A program made the position numbers and the translations under genes. The notes beneath the pieces are model-generated. The model was given only the letters and a program-made list of their open reading frames with translations. It searched no databases and was not told the origin of the DNA. DNA of 64,000 bases from Enoplolaimus lenunculus (Eukaryota; Nematoda; Enoplea; Enoplida; Thoracostomopsidae), in the NCBI GenBank assembly GCA_030248215.1, contig JASANG010003383.1:248001-312000 (forward strand), read 5' to 3'. Positions 49,073 through 61,859 of this stretch are shown in pieces. The first letter of the stretch is position 1. Each line of letters starts with the position of its first letter.

Positions 49073-50120
49073 CAGCGTCGGATTAAAGGGGGATCCGGAC
49101 CCCGGACCAGCCACCAAAAGGGGCCTCCCACCAACCGAAGACCCATATATGTTTCAATTAAACAAGCCAACAATTTTTTTCGCGGACCACGAAGTTATAC
49201 AAGCTGTGAAACATTCCATACGGGAGCCCTCTAGGACCTGTTTGGGGCAGCCGACTATTTTTATTCCAACGCCGGTCGTACCACTACGGGATTTTTGGGG
49301 AGTACTGATTGCGTTCTACGGCCTTCGGCAGGGTTATATACAAGGGTGTACAAAATACTTTTCCAGTTGTTGAGATGTTCTTCATATTAATCGTGTTTTC
49401 TGGTTTCTACAAGATTGGGACTGGGCAGGTTAAGCCTATACCACCTGTCATTTGCGATCCCAAGCTTATGGTAGTACGATGGAAAGTTGCGTAGTCAGAT
49501 TGGATGTTTTCAGGATAGGAACTACCGAATCAAAAGCCGAATCGAACAGTGTTTGGCAATATTTTTTTATTATTAAGCAATAAAATTCAAATAAATTGTT
49601 ATATAAATCAATATTTTTTATTGCAGGTCACAAATCTCAGAACTGAGATCAAGGTCGAAATATATACCAACGTTTAAAGCAATGCTGCTGGCATTGCGTT
49701 GACATTCTGAAATTATAGATATATGAACTTCGCAGTATGCAACATTTGGATTCAGATTCGGCAAATTAGCAATGGATTCGGATTCGGTTGAATTGTGGCT
49801 TCGGTGCCATCTTAAGATTGTGTTGAAATAATTTTTTTGAAGAATAGGGTGGTCGAAAAAGTTTAAAAAAGAAAAAACGGGGCCCGCATCGTCCATTTTC
49901 GGACTTCACAAAATTTCTAGACTTCGGTGGAATTGTAAATGACTTTTTTAAGTGCAAATCTGGAACAGTCCCAGGGCCGTAAATTATGTTCCGTACTTTT
50001 GGTACAATTTGTTTCATTAAAATGTATCACTTTAACCTCTGGTGTATAAAATAATTATGGTTAATACAAGGGCCTGCAAGTCATATGGGCCCTGGGCCTC
50101 CCACCATCTTAATCCGGCCC
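49073..50120. mobile_element. CAGCGCCGGATTAAA-type element, second copy
   Basis: Left end cagcgtcggattaaaggggg; right end cctcccaccatcttaatccgg. It shares long blocks with 10447-11878 (cgcggaccacgaagttatac; gtagtacgatggaaagttgc) and the same nested TTCGGATTCGG element at 49525-49815. Confidence 0.7.
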
Positions 50121-50997
50121 TCATTTCGTCATATATTTCAAAACTTTAGTGTGGCGTTTCTTAATTTTCAAACTATTGCTGATGGTTTGAAGTGTTTAAT
50201 GAAGTTCGCGATCTCGTTTCTGCTCAATTGGTCCCGTAGCCAAAACGACAGGACCGCGGAAGCTCTGCCTGTCTTCTGGAGAAGATATGCCTTTGAACAT
50301 TTACTTATTAATATTCTAATGCAGATATTGTTGAAATGGAAAACCAGACGCTTTAACCAATGGTAGCATTATACATTGCTATTATAGAAGGGGTTACAAT
50401 ACACCTGTGGCCACTGCGCTTTGTAGGACTGCTAAAATCTTTCTTTGACCAGGTGTTCCGCCCCACAGTAAAATCCTAATGGATTACCCTTGTCCATAAA
50501 ACAGAAGTTTTTATATAATAAGGTTGCCTGTCTTGCTAATTTCTATTTTTAATTCTAGTATAATTCAATTTCGAAATGGTTCGATTAGCTCTTGGAATTC
50601 ATTTCGCTATATTCTGCGAGTGAAGGATCAGAAATTTACGGATCCACCCTGGATGCACTTCCTTCTAACCATCACCTTAGAATATTTAGCTTTACAACAG
50701 TAGTATAACTTACTTTTAGACACATACGCTGGATTGACTTGAGTATATGCGCAGCACAAGGTGCATATATTATCGTCCATTGATTTTATTAATCAACAAC
50801 GGATATGCATATTAACTTTATGTATACATTTTTGTAATTCTTCGACTCTCAAGCTCGCAATAATACAGTTAGTCACGAATTAAGTACTTTTGGCTCTTGT
50901 ACACTTCCTCTCCACATTAAATGTTAACCCTTAGGAGCCTTATCGCCACTTTTTGGGCAGAAAGTGTTTAGAAACAATGCGGACCCATCTTGTTAGA

Positions 50998-51190
50998 ATG
51001 GGCCAGTGTAAAGAGCAGGGGCTGGACAGTATTATAAGCATATTCCTAAGCCTAAACCTTAGCCTAATTCTAAACCTAAGCGTAAGAATAAGCATATTCC
51101 TAAGCCGAAGCCTAGCCAAGGCAAAAATTAGTCTAAAGCTTAAGCGTACTCTATTGCAGTCCCACAGAAAAACGTTCCGCCCCTGATTGA
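50998..51190. mobile_element. TTAGGC-array MITE
   Basis: Left end gggccagtgtaaagagcagg; right end aacgttccgcccctga. The interior has cctaagcctaaaccttagcc and cctaagccgaagcc blocks. The overlapping 77-codon ORF is repeat-derived. Confidence 0.7.
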
Positions 51191-51199
51191 AACGTAAGT

Positions 51200-53100
51200 T
51201 TTTACAACGGTAAATTTTGTGTTGTTTTAACGAATTGATAAAATTTGTTGAATTTGGGGTTGATATACGTGAAAAATTTTAGCTATGGTGCAATGTAAAA
51301 GCCGAAAATAAATAGCGTAGTAACATAATTGCACGCCCTTGTGGGCAGCGTCACTCCACGCTGACCACTCTGCCGGTGGTTTCAGCGCTCTCACTTCAAT
51401 CAGTGAACAAAAAAGTTGCTAATTTTCAAATGGTTTTAATGCTAACAGTTCCTTAAGTTTTCTAACTGCAAGTTGGCAATTTAATTTTGACAAGAATTTC
51501 TAATGGCATTATAGCCTATACAAGATATAAGCTTGTATGGTACAAAATGTACCAGTTCGCGTTGCGTTTTTGTTGCCTGACCACTAAATCTTTACAAAGG
51601 AACCTATCTATCGCGTGAAACACACGAAATGTTTTAAGAATCCAGTTGCGTACTCTTGCCAGAGTAATTATTCACTGAACATGGGGTGTTCCACAAGAGG
51701 CGTATTGTTTTCGTTCAAAAACTAAATAAAAACTGCAGTCTGCTAAAAATACCACACAGCCATCGGGTCTTTTCGGTTACCCGTCAGCCGACGTTTGCCC
51801 AAAAATGGTTGGATTTTGAATATTTTTACTTATTTGATCTGATCATCATGACCCGTCTGGACATTCCACGGCCAAATTTGAATTTAAAAATTCGAAATTT
51901 TTGTCGAAAAGGTAGCCAAGTTTCATACCTTTCGACGCAGTTTGCAGAGCTGAGTTGGTGTTAAATTTTGTGCAATCAGATGTTTGGCTAGCTAGTTATG
52001 GTAAAATAACAAACTGATATATCTTGCTTTTTGACAAAAAATTTTAAATTGAATTTTTCAATAATTTAAATTTGGGCGTTGAATAATATTAATCAGGAGA
52101 GATCATGAGGAGAAGCTCAAATATGCAATAAATTTTCAAAATCCAGCCGTTTTTGGGCGAACTCCAACTGGGGAGATAGCCGAAAACACCCCAGCCATCA
52201 CAATATATACTTTGCACTTTGCACCACAGGTTACTCAGGATCCATTCACACAAAGTTAATGTTCTTATTCTCCCTTTAAAACAAACATCATTGACTCCTA
52301 CTATGATTTACATACGTAATATGTATAATGCTATTATTATCCAGTTGTGGGAAAGTTTAAAGAGCGAAGTTTAATAGAACTTACTCAATTTTATAAAACA
52401 ACACTGTTTATCCAACATGTGATAGCGGCTCGTATATCAAAATATTTTTAAATTTAAGTAAATATATCTAGGCATGTACTTTTTAAATACGAAGCGGCTT
52501 TCACGGCCAATTTGCTTTAAAATTTCGGTCATTACAGAACGTCCAACTTATATAATCATTAAAAGTTTTCTAATTCAAAGCGTTGATCTGTGCCAAGCGA
52601 GTGAAATGTATACCTTGGGAGACTCATGTTAACGAAGGGTGTTTCCTTTACAAGCGTGACAGTAAATAGCTCAGATTTAAGCTTTAGTGTAATGTTTGCG
52701 CTTAGGTTTTGGGTAAAAGTTTAGCTCGTTCGTGATTGACAATCTATAATTTGGTTCTTTACAAATTGAAGTATTTTTCAAACAATCTTTACCCGACCCG
52801 CGTTTGCCCGCGGGTGCAACTCTAGTACAGCTACTTAAAAGTTTGGAATGCTGCGAAAATTTGTTAGAAGCCTACCCATATTTAAAGTATTGTGCTTAGT
52901 ATGAAATTGACACCAAATATTTAAGTTTAATGTTAAAAACGTGGTCAAGTATAACCAAATTACAGTCACGCGCAATTATATTGCATTTTGCAACAATTAC
53001 TTTGCGAAAAAAGGTAATCAGACACTTTATTTGATTTTCGTGATTTTCGTGTCATTTGTCAAAAAATTTCAAGCCAAATCAATTTTGAACGTAAGTGTGA
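51200..53100. other. No gene recognised
   Basis: AT-rich sequence. A patch near 51345-51400 is less AT-rich but shows no domain, tRNA fold or inverted repeat I can support. A CTAGAGTTGCA-type repeat end lies at 52790-52828. Confidence 0.4.
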
Positions 53101-53104
53101 TTTT

Positions 53105-53342
53105 CACTGTACATTTCAATGAGTTGACTAATTAACCAAGAGAATTACTTATTATTGGTTCTGTTTGAGTTTAATAACAGAAAAAATTAACTACCTCTGA
53201 GCTGTTTTAATAATTCTAGATTACTTAATTAACTCAGAATGAGTTCAATCAATTCGGAATTCTGAGTTCCGAGAGACCTAAACGCAGAGCTCAAACTTCT
53301 GAGTGGATTCATCTAAATCAACTCACTGAAATTTACAGTGTT
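53105..53342. mobile_element. CACTGTAAATTTCAGTGAGTTGA MITE, copy 3
   Basis: Left end cactgtacatttcaatgagt; right end actcactgaaatttacagtg. The interior carries ctcagaatgagttcaatcaa as in the other copies. Confidence 0.75.
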
Positions 53343-54046
53343 TGCACTAAACATTACTGATAACAAACAAATAATCAGCTAACTTTTATCACGTATACTT
53401 AAAATTACATTTTATCCCTTCTCGTTGAGTTACAGAATGACGTGTGCTGTCAGCTTGAGATGAAGGCTAATTAGCTTCTAAACTGTTTAAGTGAGATTTA
53501 TTAGTAGAGATTAAGGATCAGGATACCGCAACAGTTTTATCAACAAACAATTAAATGCTCCTAAAATTAGGTACTTGTCCTCTAAAAAAGCTTGGGACCT
53601 GCCCTCTATAAGCTTGAACGTAATAATTTGTTGTTTAACTTAAATCGCCGAACGGACTAACTAAACTAGAATTTTAAGTTTACGTTCAACTAACATTTTT
53701 AAGTTTAGGTCGAGTTTAAAAGCAAAACTTATTTTTAGTTTAAGGTATAAGTGCTGCTCAGAAACTATAATTTTAGCATTTACCAATTTTAAATTAAATC
53801 GAAAATATGCCATATTTGAAACGAGTTTAACTCTAACCTATCAGTTAGTTTGGTTAACCTAGGAAGTTATTTTAATACTGCTAGATTAGCTTAAACTTAA
53901 ATCAGTTAGTTTAAGCTTTTAGAGAGCGCATAAGGTTAATGTTTTTGCTGAAATGAACAATGAGTATCAATTACAATTAATCGAACCAAATTACACACTA
54001 AACCAGTATTTGTGAAAAACGTTTTATCTTTACCTGGCTGGCCCGT

Positions 54047-54195
54047 AGCCAGCTCACCTTGTTAGCGGGGCTAAAAATTTGAGGAGCATACAAATTTTTC
54101 GTTGATCTACAAGCAAAGTCCAAAACTTTCTAAGAAGTAGAAAATTTTCCTGCGGAGGGCTGAGGTCCCTACCCCTTTGGCTACTGGCCCCCTAC
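54047..54195. mobile_element. GTAGCCA-type short element, copy with paired ends
   Basis: Left cccgtagccagctcacc; right ccctttggctactggcccc, imperfect inverted ends. About 150 bp, non-coding. Confidence 0.6.
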
Positions 54196-55481
54196 CTGAC
54201 CAACCAGATGAAATTAAATAATTTAACTTTCCAAATTGTGAGAATATTATTTTATACTGAAAGCACGCGTGAGAAAAAACTCTAAACGCTCTAAACCTCG
54301 TATATTTAGTGCGAAGTCACAGAACAAACATACGCAACGACTGTTTCTGAAACCTGATCTGAAAGATGCAACCTGATTCAAAGCTTCTAAACGGCCAAAC
54401 CCGTGGGTGGTAATACCTTTCATTAAGTCAAAATGACGTTACTTCACAGTTTAAAGAAATTGAAAATACAAAAGATTAAAATAAAAACTTCCGAGTTTAT
54501 AAAAAATAACTTAGAAGACAACATTTTTTAAAATCTGATTTTAGTTTATTATTTTGAATCCTATTTTTGGGCCGTCGCTAGTAGTAAGGCAAAGCGATTG
54601 TTTTTTTTTCAAAAAAGTTTAACATTCCGTTTGAAGAGTTTTCGCCCGTTTTTAAGTTAATATGCAAAATCCTTGCTTAGTTTACGACTAAGTTTTGAGC
54701 TCAATAACACTTTAAGCTTGTTGCGGACCTAAGTATGCTTCATAGCCGCCTGGTATTTGTGGATAAAATGAAATTTGAAGATAAGAAGTGTATTATTTCA
54801 CGGTGGCACGGGTACAGTGATTTATTCGAAGATGTAAGTATACATTTAAAAATCGGGCTATTCTAATTACACTTCCGTCCTCCAGTTTGACGTTTAAGCT
54901 TAAGCTAGGCATCGGACAATGCCTTATCTATTTGCTTCAGCATAATTTTAAACTTACCCCTTTGTCCAAGCCTATTTCTGTCTAAGTCTAAGACAATAAG
55001 CTTATAAACAACGTTAAATCTTGGAAAAACCGTAGCGGAGCCAATATTTTTGCATATACAAAGAACCAGGGTTGGAACTGGCAACAGCCAAGACTCGCAC
55101 ACTAGAGTCGGTCCCGGACCCAAATATTGGGGTCGTGGGTATAGTGGGGTGGGCCTGCGTCCAAAGTTTTGGCCCACGAGCCGAAATAAGTTGGAACGGT
55201 GCATGACTATTTTGTCTTAAGCCGATGAAATAGACTGCTGGTTTGAAATTGTATGATATAGATACGTATATTTGAACCTTAGTTCCTAACAATCTTCATA
55301 CTTACTGCACTCATGGCGTAGATTTGGAAAGAGAAGTTACGTTCTATAAAAAATTTTGGAAGAGGTGTTTTTTCGATCCGAACTGAAACCAAGTCTAAAC
55401 AACGTGTTGAGAAATATCAAGTGGGTTACACCACAAATCCCCCTGGCTACGCCCCTTGGACTTCGGCTTTTGCACACTTAG

Positions 55482-55688
55482 GGACACATTAAAGTGATGG
55501 GAGGTCCGAGGCTCATATGACTAGCAGATCCTTTTATTAATCATCATTATTGTATTCACCAAAGCTTAAAATGACTCATTTTAATGAAACAAATTGTACC
55601 AGTCCGTGGGTTTTCGGTTGGTGCGAATCCCCTTTTGTTGGGAGGCCCGGGGTCCAGGTCCTTTGCGACCCATTTAATCCGGCGCAGT
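55482..55688. mobile_element. Short deletion derivative of the CAGCGCCGGATTAAA element
   Basis: Reversed relative to the other copies: cattaaagtgatgggaggtc at the left, catttaatccggcgcag at the right, and the shared ttttaatgaaacaaattgta inside. Confidence 0.65.
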
Positions 55689-55814
55689 GTACACTACCTT
55701 ACAGCCTTTGGCTTAGCATAATGATAGCTTAAGCCTAAGCCTTTTCCAATACCTGTGTTTAAGCCGTAACTCGTGTCTTCACTTATTTCGTCCACAGTAG
55801 TAATTGAGCTTGTT

Positions 55815-56325
55815 GGTTATATAGAATGTTTCGCGGGTCGGCGCTAGGGACCCAGCGGCCGGCCGGCCGGTCTCGTGTCCTAAAAACCCGGGTCGATTTT
55901 GAAACCTGTATGGAACGACGATACGCGTCATTCTCGTTCGATATACAAGATTAATATTCAGAATTAATATTGTTCCAATCAGAGTGAGATCCGGGTAACG
56001 AGTTTTCGACCCGAACTGCACAGATAAATTTTTAACCGCAGGTTTACCCGGGCTAAAATCTTTTTTCAATGAACTTTACGGCTACGTTTTGGTGGAGTTG
56101 CGAAAATTTAACAAAAGCAACAAATATTAAACCCAAATAAAATCGAAATGATAGGAAAAACTCTGGCACTTATAATAACGTATTTATGCAATTCATCGTT
56201 TAGGATTTGGTGCAGGTAAGCATTAATAATTTTTCACCCACTTGGTACAAATCATTACCCGAGGGTTGACCCAAGTCTCAAATTCTCTATCCGACCCGCG
56301 TTGGCTCGCGGTTTTAGTCCCACTC
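55815..56325. repeat. GGGTC/CCGGCCGG-rich repeat, possibly one element
   Basis: Starts near cgcgggtcggcgctagggac and ends atccgacccgcgttggctcg. It includes a perfect cggccggccggccgg run (55856-55870). Related to the CCCGGA-rich family at 5620-5785. Confidence 0.4.
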
Positions 56326-56710
56326 TGGTTTCAATATCGTCAGCATTTATTTTAATTACAATTCGAAAAAGCCTAAAATCAAATGTTGCTGAACGAACAA
56401 AAATTTTTAATTACACTACCATTTTTGAACCGGAATGATCTTGTTGCTCAGAATTAGGTTAACGGAAAACCGAAAAAACTCAAGCCTCAATTTAAAGCTG
56501 AACGTTTGTTTTTAGTAAACATAACTGTTGAGCGCTTGAATGTTACCGCTTGGGTACGTTGATTTCCAGGTTTCGTTTGACATTGCTACAGTGTGCGTAT
56601 GTGCTTAGGCGTAGTATTGTTTATGTGCTACTGTTAGTGTTACTTTACACCGAAATCGTATTACGAAACACAAAGTACATATGAAAGTACCGTATTTTCT
56701 AATCCGACTA

Positions 56711-56877
56711 AGGGTTGCGCTATAACTTTGTTGACGTCCGGCGCCGTCCGTCACAGTGCGTTACCGGGCGTCGCCGTACGGTATTCTACGTGCGTAATTT
56801 CACCGACGATAACGCACGGTGACGGACGGCGCCGAACGGTGACAGGCGGCGCCGTACGACGAGTATAGCGCCACCCT
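56711..56877. mobile_element. AGGGTTGCGCTATA GC-rich hairpin element, 167 bp
   Basis: Ends agggttgcgctataac and gtatagcgccaccct are inverted. The interior is dense in cggcgcc, cgtacgg and gtgacgg palindromes, so the transcript could fold into a long hairpin. Confidence 0.65.
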
Positions 56878-57002
56878 AAAAATTTTAGAAATTTAGATTT
56901 CCGAAAAACTATGCCGTAATAAAATTGAGCAAAATTATATAGCTAATAAATTCATTATAGTTGGCTTAGATTCAAAACATTGAAGTTGCAAACACCAGCC
57001 TA

Positions 57003-57181
57003 AGGGTTTGCGCTATACATTACTGTGCCAGACGCCGACGCGCGCTGCCAGACACAGCTATGCGCTGCTAACTCGTGTCCATTAAAAATACATTTTCTCA
57101 AAAAAACTATTTGGTATCGTGCGGTAACGCGCAACGCCGTCCGGTGGCGCGCGATGCCATCCGCCGAGTACAGCGCAACCC
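57003..57181. mobile_element. AGGGTTGCGCTATA-type element, second copy
   Basis: Left agggtttgcgctatac; right gtacagcgcaaccc. Less GC-rich in the middle than the neighbouring copy. The plus-strand ORF across it is not a gene. Confidence 0.6.
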
Positions 57182-57250
57182 GAACACAGCGCTCAATAAG
57201 TAGAGTCCTTTATTTCGTACTGTACACAAGTATCCAGCATTTACCTCCAA

Positions 57251-57349
57251 TAATCGAAGGACAATCGCTTTTTCGAAGTTGTGCAATCCGACCAACGCTG
57301 AGTACAGACGTTTTTCGTGACAGTTTTCGAGGCATTGACAGAACAACAT
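57251..57349 (-). CDS. Weak candidate first exon of an unrecognised gene
   Basis: A minus-strand ATG opens 33 codons (containing YSALVGLHNFEKAIVLRLLE) up to a donor-like GAG|gtaaat. The peptide looks amphipathic and helix-like, but no family is recognised, no partner exon is seen, and it adjoins a mobile element. Chance is quite possible. Confidence 0.2.
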
Positions 57350-58605
57350 ACAAAATGATATATATTTGTTAAATAAAGATACGTTTATTAATAAAAGATT
57401 AATAATTTTCTTAAGAGTAAATATGAATATTAGTCAAAGTTGTTACAATTATTGCAATACTATCATCTTAAAATGTAATGCAGCATGCACATTTTTCATT
57501 GCGTGGCGGTTCAGCGTAGCCTTGGTCTGTGTTTTGTTTATAGGAAATTTTAAGCGAAAAAATCAGCTTGAACCACGTCGGAAATAGCTATGGTAGGCTA
57601 TAACTATTTATAATAAGGTATCGTGATATACCGTTTATTTTTCGCTTGAAATAACAATAAAACAATTCTGACGTCTTGTAGTTTGATAGTTGACGCAATT
57701 TGACAACCTTCCGGTTTAGGCTTAGGCTAAGGCTTAGGTTTGGAATTAATTAAATAAAGCGTCTTAACCAAATTTGTGAAATACTAATTTCGCGTTCTGA
57801 CCTATTCTAACCATACAGTGAATAGTAAAATTAAAGCTACAAGCTGACATGACAAAATTACAATAAACATTGAATTAAATATCTTTCTTTATTTACTAAC
57901 TTGTTTATACAGTTGCAAAATGTTTTTTAATGTTTTACCGACAATCAGTTTTAAGGTTTTTCTCATCATGCCGCTATGAAACTATGCGTTCACCCTCAAA
58001 CATATGGGCTGGCGCAATATCGCTTCCAGTTATGACCCGTTCTAGCGTTTCTTAACACTTTATTAAAAACAGGCAACTCTTTCTCAACAGCTAAAAACAC
58101 ACTCATAATCTAAAAAAACTAATAAAATAAAATTTAGAAGAGAAATATATTAAAAATGAGTATATTATTTAACAGAGTATAGAAAATATCATTAAACAAA
58201 ACAAATCAACCTTAATATGGGTACTATTTCAGTTATTTCAAACACCATATGCAATCATATATTAATACTATACAACCTACAAATCTGCTTGGTGGCAGCC
58301 AAAAGGGGGGGGCAACGAGTCCATACCACCCCCAGTGGCATTGCAAAATTGTATTTCTGTCAGTAACTTTAATGTAAGCTGAAGAAAATTGAGTTATGCC
58401 GATATATACATGTGCTTAAGTAATTGTCGTGGCTTTTCAATTCGAAATCCTATCGTATCCGTAGGTAATTGCGCAAAACAAAGGCACCAGCCCCTTTGTA
58501 GAAACTTTGGCCTCGTTTTTGAGTCCTAATACATCCGCGTGTTCTCAACCTGGAATGTTTGACCTCTTCCGCTAGCAAGTTAGGTTGGCCGCCGGTTTTG
58601 AGTTC

Positions 58606-59012
58606 TACTGTAGCGACCCGGATGCGACGGGAAACTGATATTTATTTGGCTCTCCAGAGGAGAGTCCGCCGTGTTATTCGGTTTTACGAATTGTTATTTA
58701 TTTTTAACCAGCCATCCGCCGGCCGCCCTTCGTTACTGATATATATCAGGTATTGCAACGACCCGTTGAATTAAACGTTTTTTATTTTGTATCAAAAGTC
58801 TGAGCGACAATGCAATGTTATACTTTAAGAGCGTACTTTCAAAACTGCTTTAAAGTTTAGAACTCAATATATTTGGTCTTGGAATTATTTTACAATCAGA
58901 AATAATTGACATTTGTGGACTGTAGTTGGGTTTAGGGACTCCGTCCGCGTACGAACTCTTATTAAGGAGGATCCCCCTCTTATAACCCCCTCCTATTTGG
59001 GTCACTACAGTG
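58606..59012. mobile_element. ACTGTATTGACCCGAATAAG MITE, copy 2
   Basis: Left tactgtagcgacccg; right tttgggtcactacagt. The interior is clearly homologous to 38318-38762 (gaattaaacg, gactgtagttgggtttagg). Both copies have many differences, so this is an older family. Confidence 0.75.
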
Positions 59013-59515
59013 TACACCCTCATATTTTAATGAACCAAAATAAGGCTTCTGTCGTGAGTTAAAAAAACGATGAAAATTTCTCGCTATCATTACTAGTCTC
59101 ATAGTCGCAAATGCTTTTAATTCTTATACAGGTACCTATATCTTAAATTAATTTTAGCTAAAATACTGATGTATATACCTCTAATGATACCTTGTGAGCA
59201 GTGCTTATTTCAAGACACTAATTGCAAAACAAAACCGTTTTTATTGAAGGGTTTCATGTTTTCTTACCAAATATATATCATTCTACGTCGGTACTGAGTG
59301 CTAGCTTGAATAAGAGAGGCGTGTAGTCACGAATTCACTTCTGAACGGTTTATAACGGCCATTGACCACAAAATCTGTGATCAAATGAAGCGAGCGACAA
59401 TATTTTGTACCAGTAAATTCGAATGCCGAAAGTTGTTTATTTTTTGTGCAGTATAATAGTTTTAGTAGGCATAATTTAAATACTGTATAATTGCAAAGTT
59501 TTACATTTTAATTCT

Positions 59516-59629
59516 ATGCACCATCCAGGTTATACGGATGACGCCATTGTCAAAACATGTCCGAACATTTCAATAATGACATGGACATTTTTTGACCGTG
59601 GCGTGCGCAGTATAACCTGGATGGTGCAT
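59516..59629. mobile_element. 114-bp element with perfect 20-bp inverted ends
   Basis: Ends atgcaccatccaggttatac and gtataacctggatggtgcat are exact complements. The interior also pairs partly (gacgcca/ggcgtgc). Non-coding and apparently young. Confidence 0.8.
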
Positions 59630-59691
59630 TATCCGTTTGAAGCATACAAAAATATCGTCTACTGAAAAATTTAATTATGCGCTATTACTAA

Positions 59692-60452
59692 TGCGGGGTT
59701 TACATTAAAACTGGGACAGCATGGAACATGCTTTGTCCCATGTTGACTCCACATCAACTATAGAATTGGTCAACCATATATAAGGTCACCAGACAATAAA
59801 ACTGAATATCATACCACACTAATGTACAAACCCCTTCTCTCGTGTCAACTAAACTTAATGTGTGCTAGTGTCATATGATATCACAGGAATTATAGTGAAT
59901 AACATATTATATTCCCAATTTAGTACCAAATATCATATGACATTCAACAAACAACTGTATGACAACATAGAACACTCTGCAAACAATGATAACTGTTACA
60001 AACTCTTTGCCGGACTACTAGAAAGCGCCAGATCGAGTTCTTCTGAATACTCAAAATAACGCACTAAATTTTATGCAGAACATATCAGACGCTTGAACTA
60101 AAGCTCAAATACTAACGATTTTTACACCCGCCTTTTGAGTCTGTCTGCGAATGTCATAACTTTCTTGTCTATCGATGTCATATGAGATTAGGCATACACA
60201 ATACCTAGATATGTAATACATACTCATACACCTGTCAAATTGTAATATGAGGTCGACAGACAACAAAGGAAATGTCATATGACATCGACAAACAAAGGTG
60301 TGATCCGAAAGGTGTGATCCGATTATGATATTAGCAGACAAGTGCGGTTTTTGGAATGTAATATAGGGTTACTAACCAGACAAAATGCTACTCAAGATTT
60401 GATAGGGACAAATCGTATCGCACGCTGCCGCAGTTTTAACGTGAACCCCGCA
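59692..60452. mobile_element. TGCGGGGTT inverted-repeat element, 761 bp
   Basis: Left tgcggggtttacattaaaac; right gttttaacgtgaaccccgca. Subterminal ctttgtcccatgttga also occurs in the short copy at 34513-34674. The interior repeats the palindrome tgtcatatgaca several times. ORFs inside are short and unlike transposases. Confidence 0.7.
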
Positions 60453-60604
60453 TAAGCTCATTAATGAAATTAATATTTCTGATGAGCTTAAAAACTTCAA
60501 GTTTAGAAATAAATTCTAGAACAGCTTTTTTAATTGGTTACAATGTGCTACCAGAAATGTTCACCGAGAAATTTGAGCAATAATTTCAGCCTACACCATA
60601 AATC

Positions 60605-60852
60605 CCGACGTGTTGATTATCAATCAACTCAGAGAGCGTATCAGTCATTTCTGGTTATTTCTGGGTTAATAACAGGAGACAATAACTCGCTCTCAGGCGA
60701 TTTAAATACGGGTGAGTTGGATTTATTAAAGTCAGAATAAGCTCAATCAACTCAGAATTCGGAGTTCTGAAAGTTCTAATTCAGAGCTCAGGTTACTGAG
60801 TGATTCAATTCATTTTAAGTTAAAGGTAAACTAGCTGGAATTTACAGTGTAC
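60605..60852. mobile_element. CACTGTAAATTTCAGTGAGTTGA MITE, copy 4
   Basis: Right arm gctggaatttacagtg and interior ctcaatcaactcagaattc match the other three copies; the left arm is degraded. Confidence 0.6.
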
Positions 60853-61297
60853 ATTTTATTTTCAATACGGTAAATATCATTTGAATTTGATTTGCTTGTT
60901 TGATTTAGCTGCCCATGGAGTGGAATCGTACCTCGCTAATCATGCAGAAAGACGTAAAGTTGAAACTGTTCAAACCCTGAAATCGATCTTAACTTTTTCG
61001 AACAATAAAACAAATTACCCGGTGGTTTATGACAAATTATCAACAGATAAGACTGTATTAATTGTCGTTTAAACTCTGTCTGCCAAAACGGCTCTGTGAT
61101 AAATTTAAGCATTAGTTCCGTAAAATATTAATTGTTTAAAAACTTTGTTACTAAGGCAGAGTTAGGATTTTAATTTCAAAATTTCAAGTTATCAGTAAGT
61201 AACTACAAAATTTGAATTGTTTCATTCTACAAATTATTTTTACTGTTCAACCTAATCTTAGCATACTTACAGTTACCGCTTTTAATAGTTCACGATC

Positions 61298-61463
61298 CCG
61301 TAGCCAGCTCAGCTTGCTTTAAGGGCTAAACATTTTTAGGAGGAGCATACACAAGGCTTTTCAGTGGTGACTTACAAGCGTGCTTGAAAATTTTCTAGCG
61401 GTGCCAAAATTCTTCCAGGGGATGGCTGAGCCCCATGGCCTCCTTCTGGCTGCAGACCCGTAG
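61298..61463. mobile_element. GTAGCCA-type short element, copy
   Basis: Starts cccgtagccagctcagcttg and ends near ctggctgcagacccgtag, sharing tacaagcgtgcttgaaaatt with the other copies. Confidence 0.55.
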
Positions 61464-61859
61464 TTCACACGTATGATCTGACAGAAAGAAACAGGAACTT
61501 ATTTTAAAGAATTTTGTCAAAAAATTCATTTTATCTGTGAACAACAAACATAAGAAACGAAGCTAATTGAACAACACAGCTTTGCGTCTGGAACGATGTG
61601 GTTTCAAAAGCGAAAACTGCTCAGTGAAGTAAGGATCCGATATGTTTCAAATCAGATATACATGCATACATACATACACACATATATATGTATATATTAT
61701 AGCACAGCAACATTGTTAAACTACAGCCTAGCGTTTAAATTTTAAAGGTATAAGGGAAAACCTTATGAAAACTGAATAACTGGCTTTATTAAAATAGAAA
61801 GCACCAAAAATTTAACCAAGATCTAGAAATCGTGTCCAGTCATTTTCCAGCATCTCTAG

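Noticed and set aside
51345-51400. GC-richer patch resembling a tRNA gene
   Set aside because: No A/B box pair or cloverleaf pairing could be drawn.
57025-57372. 115-codon plus-strand ORF
   Set aside because: It starts inside a GC-rich inverted-repeat element and its composition changes at the element's edge; no family motif.
60897-61072. Possible exon (ESYLANHAERRKVETV) after a tttgatttag acceptor
   Set aside because: Protein-like in part, but it becomes low-complexity before its stop, has no clear donor or partner exon and no family I recognise.
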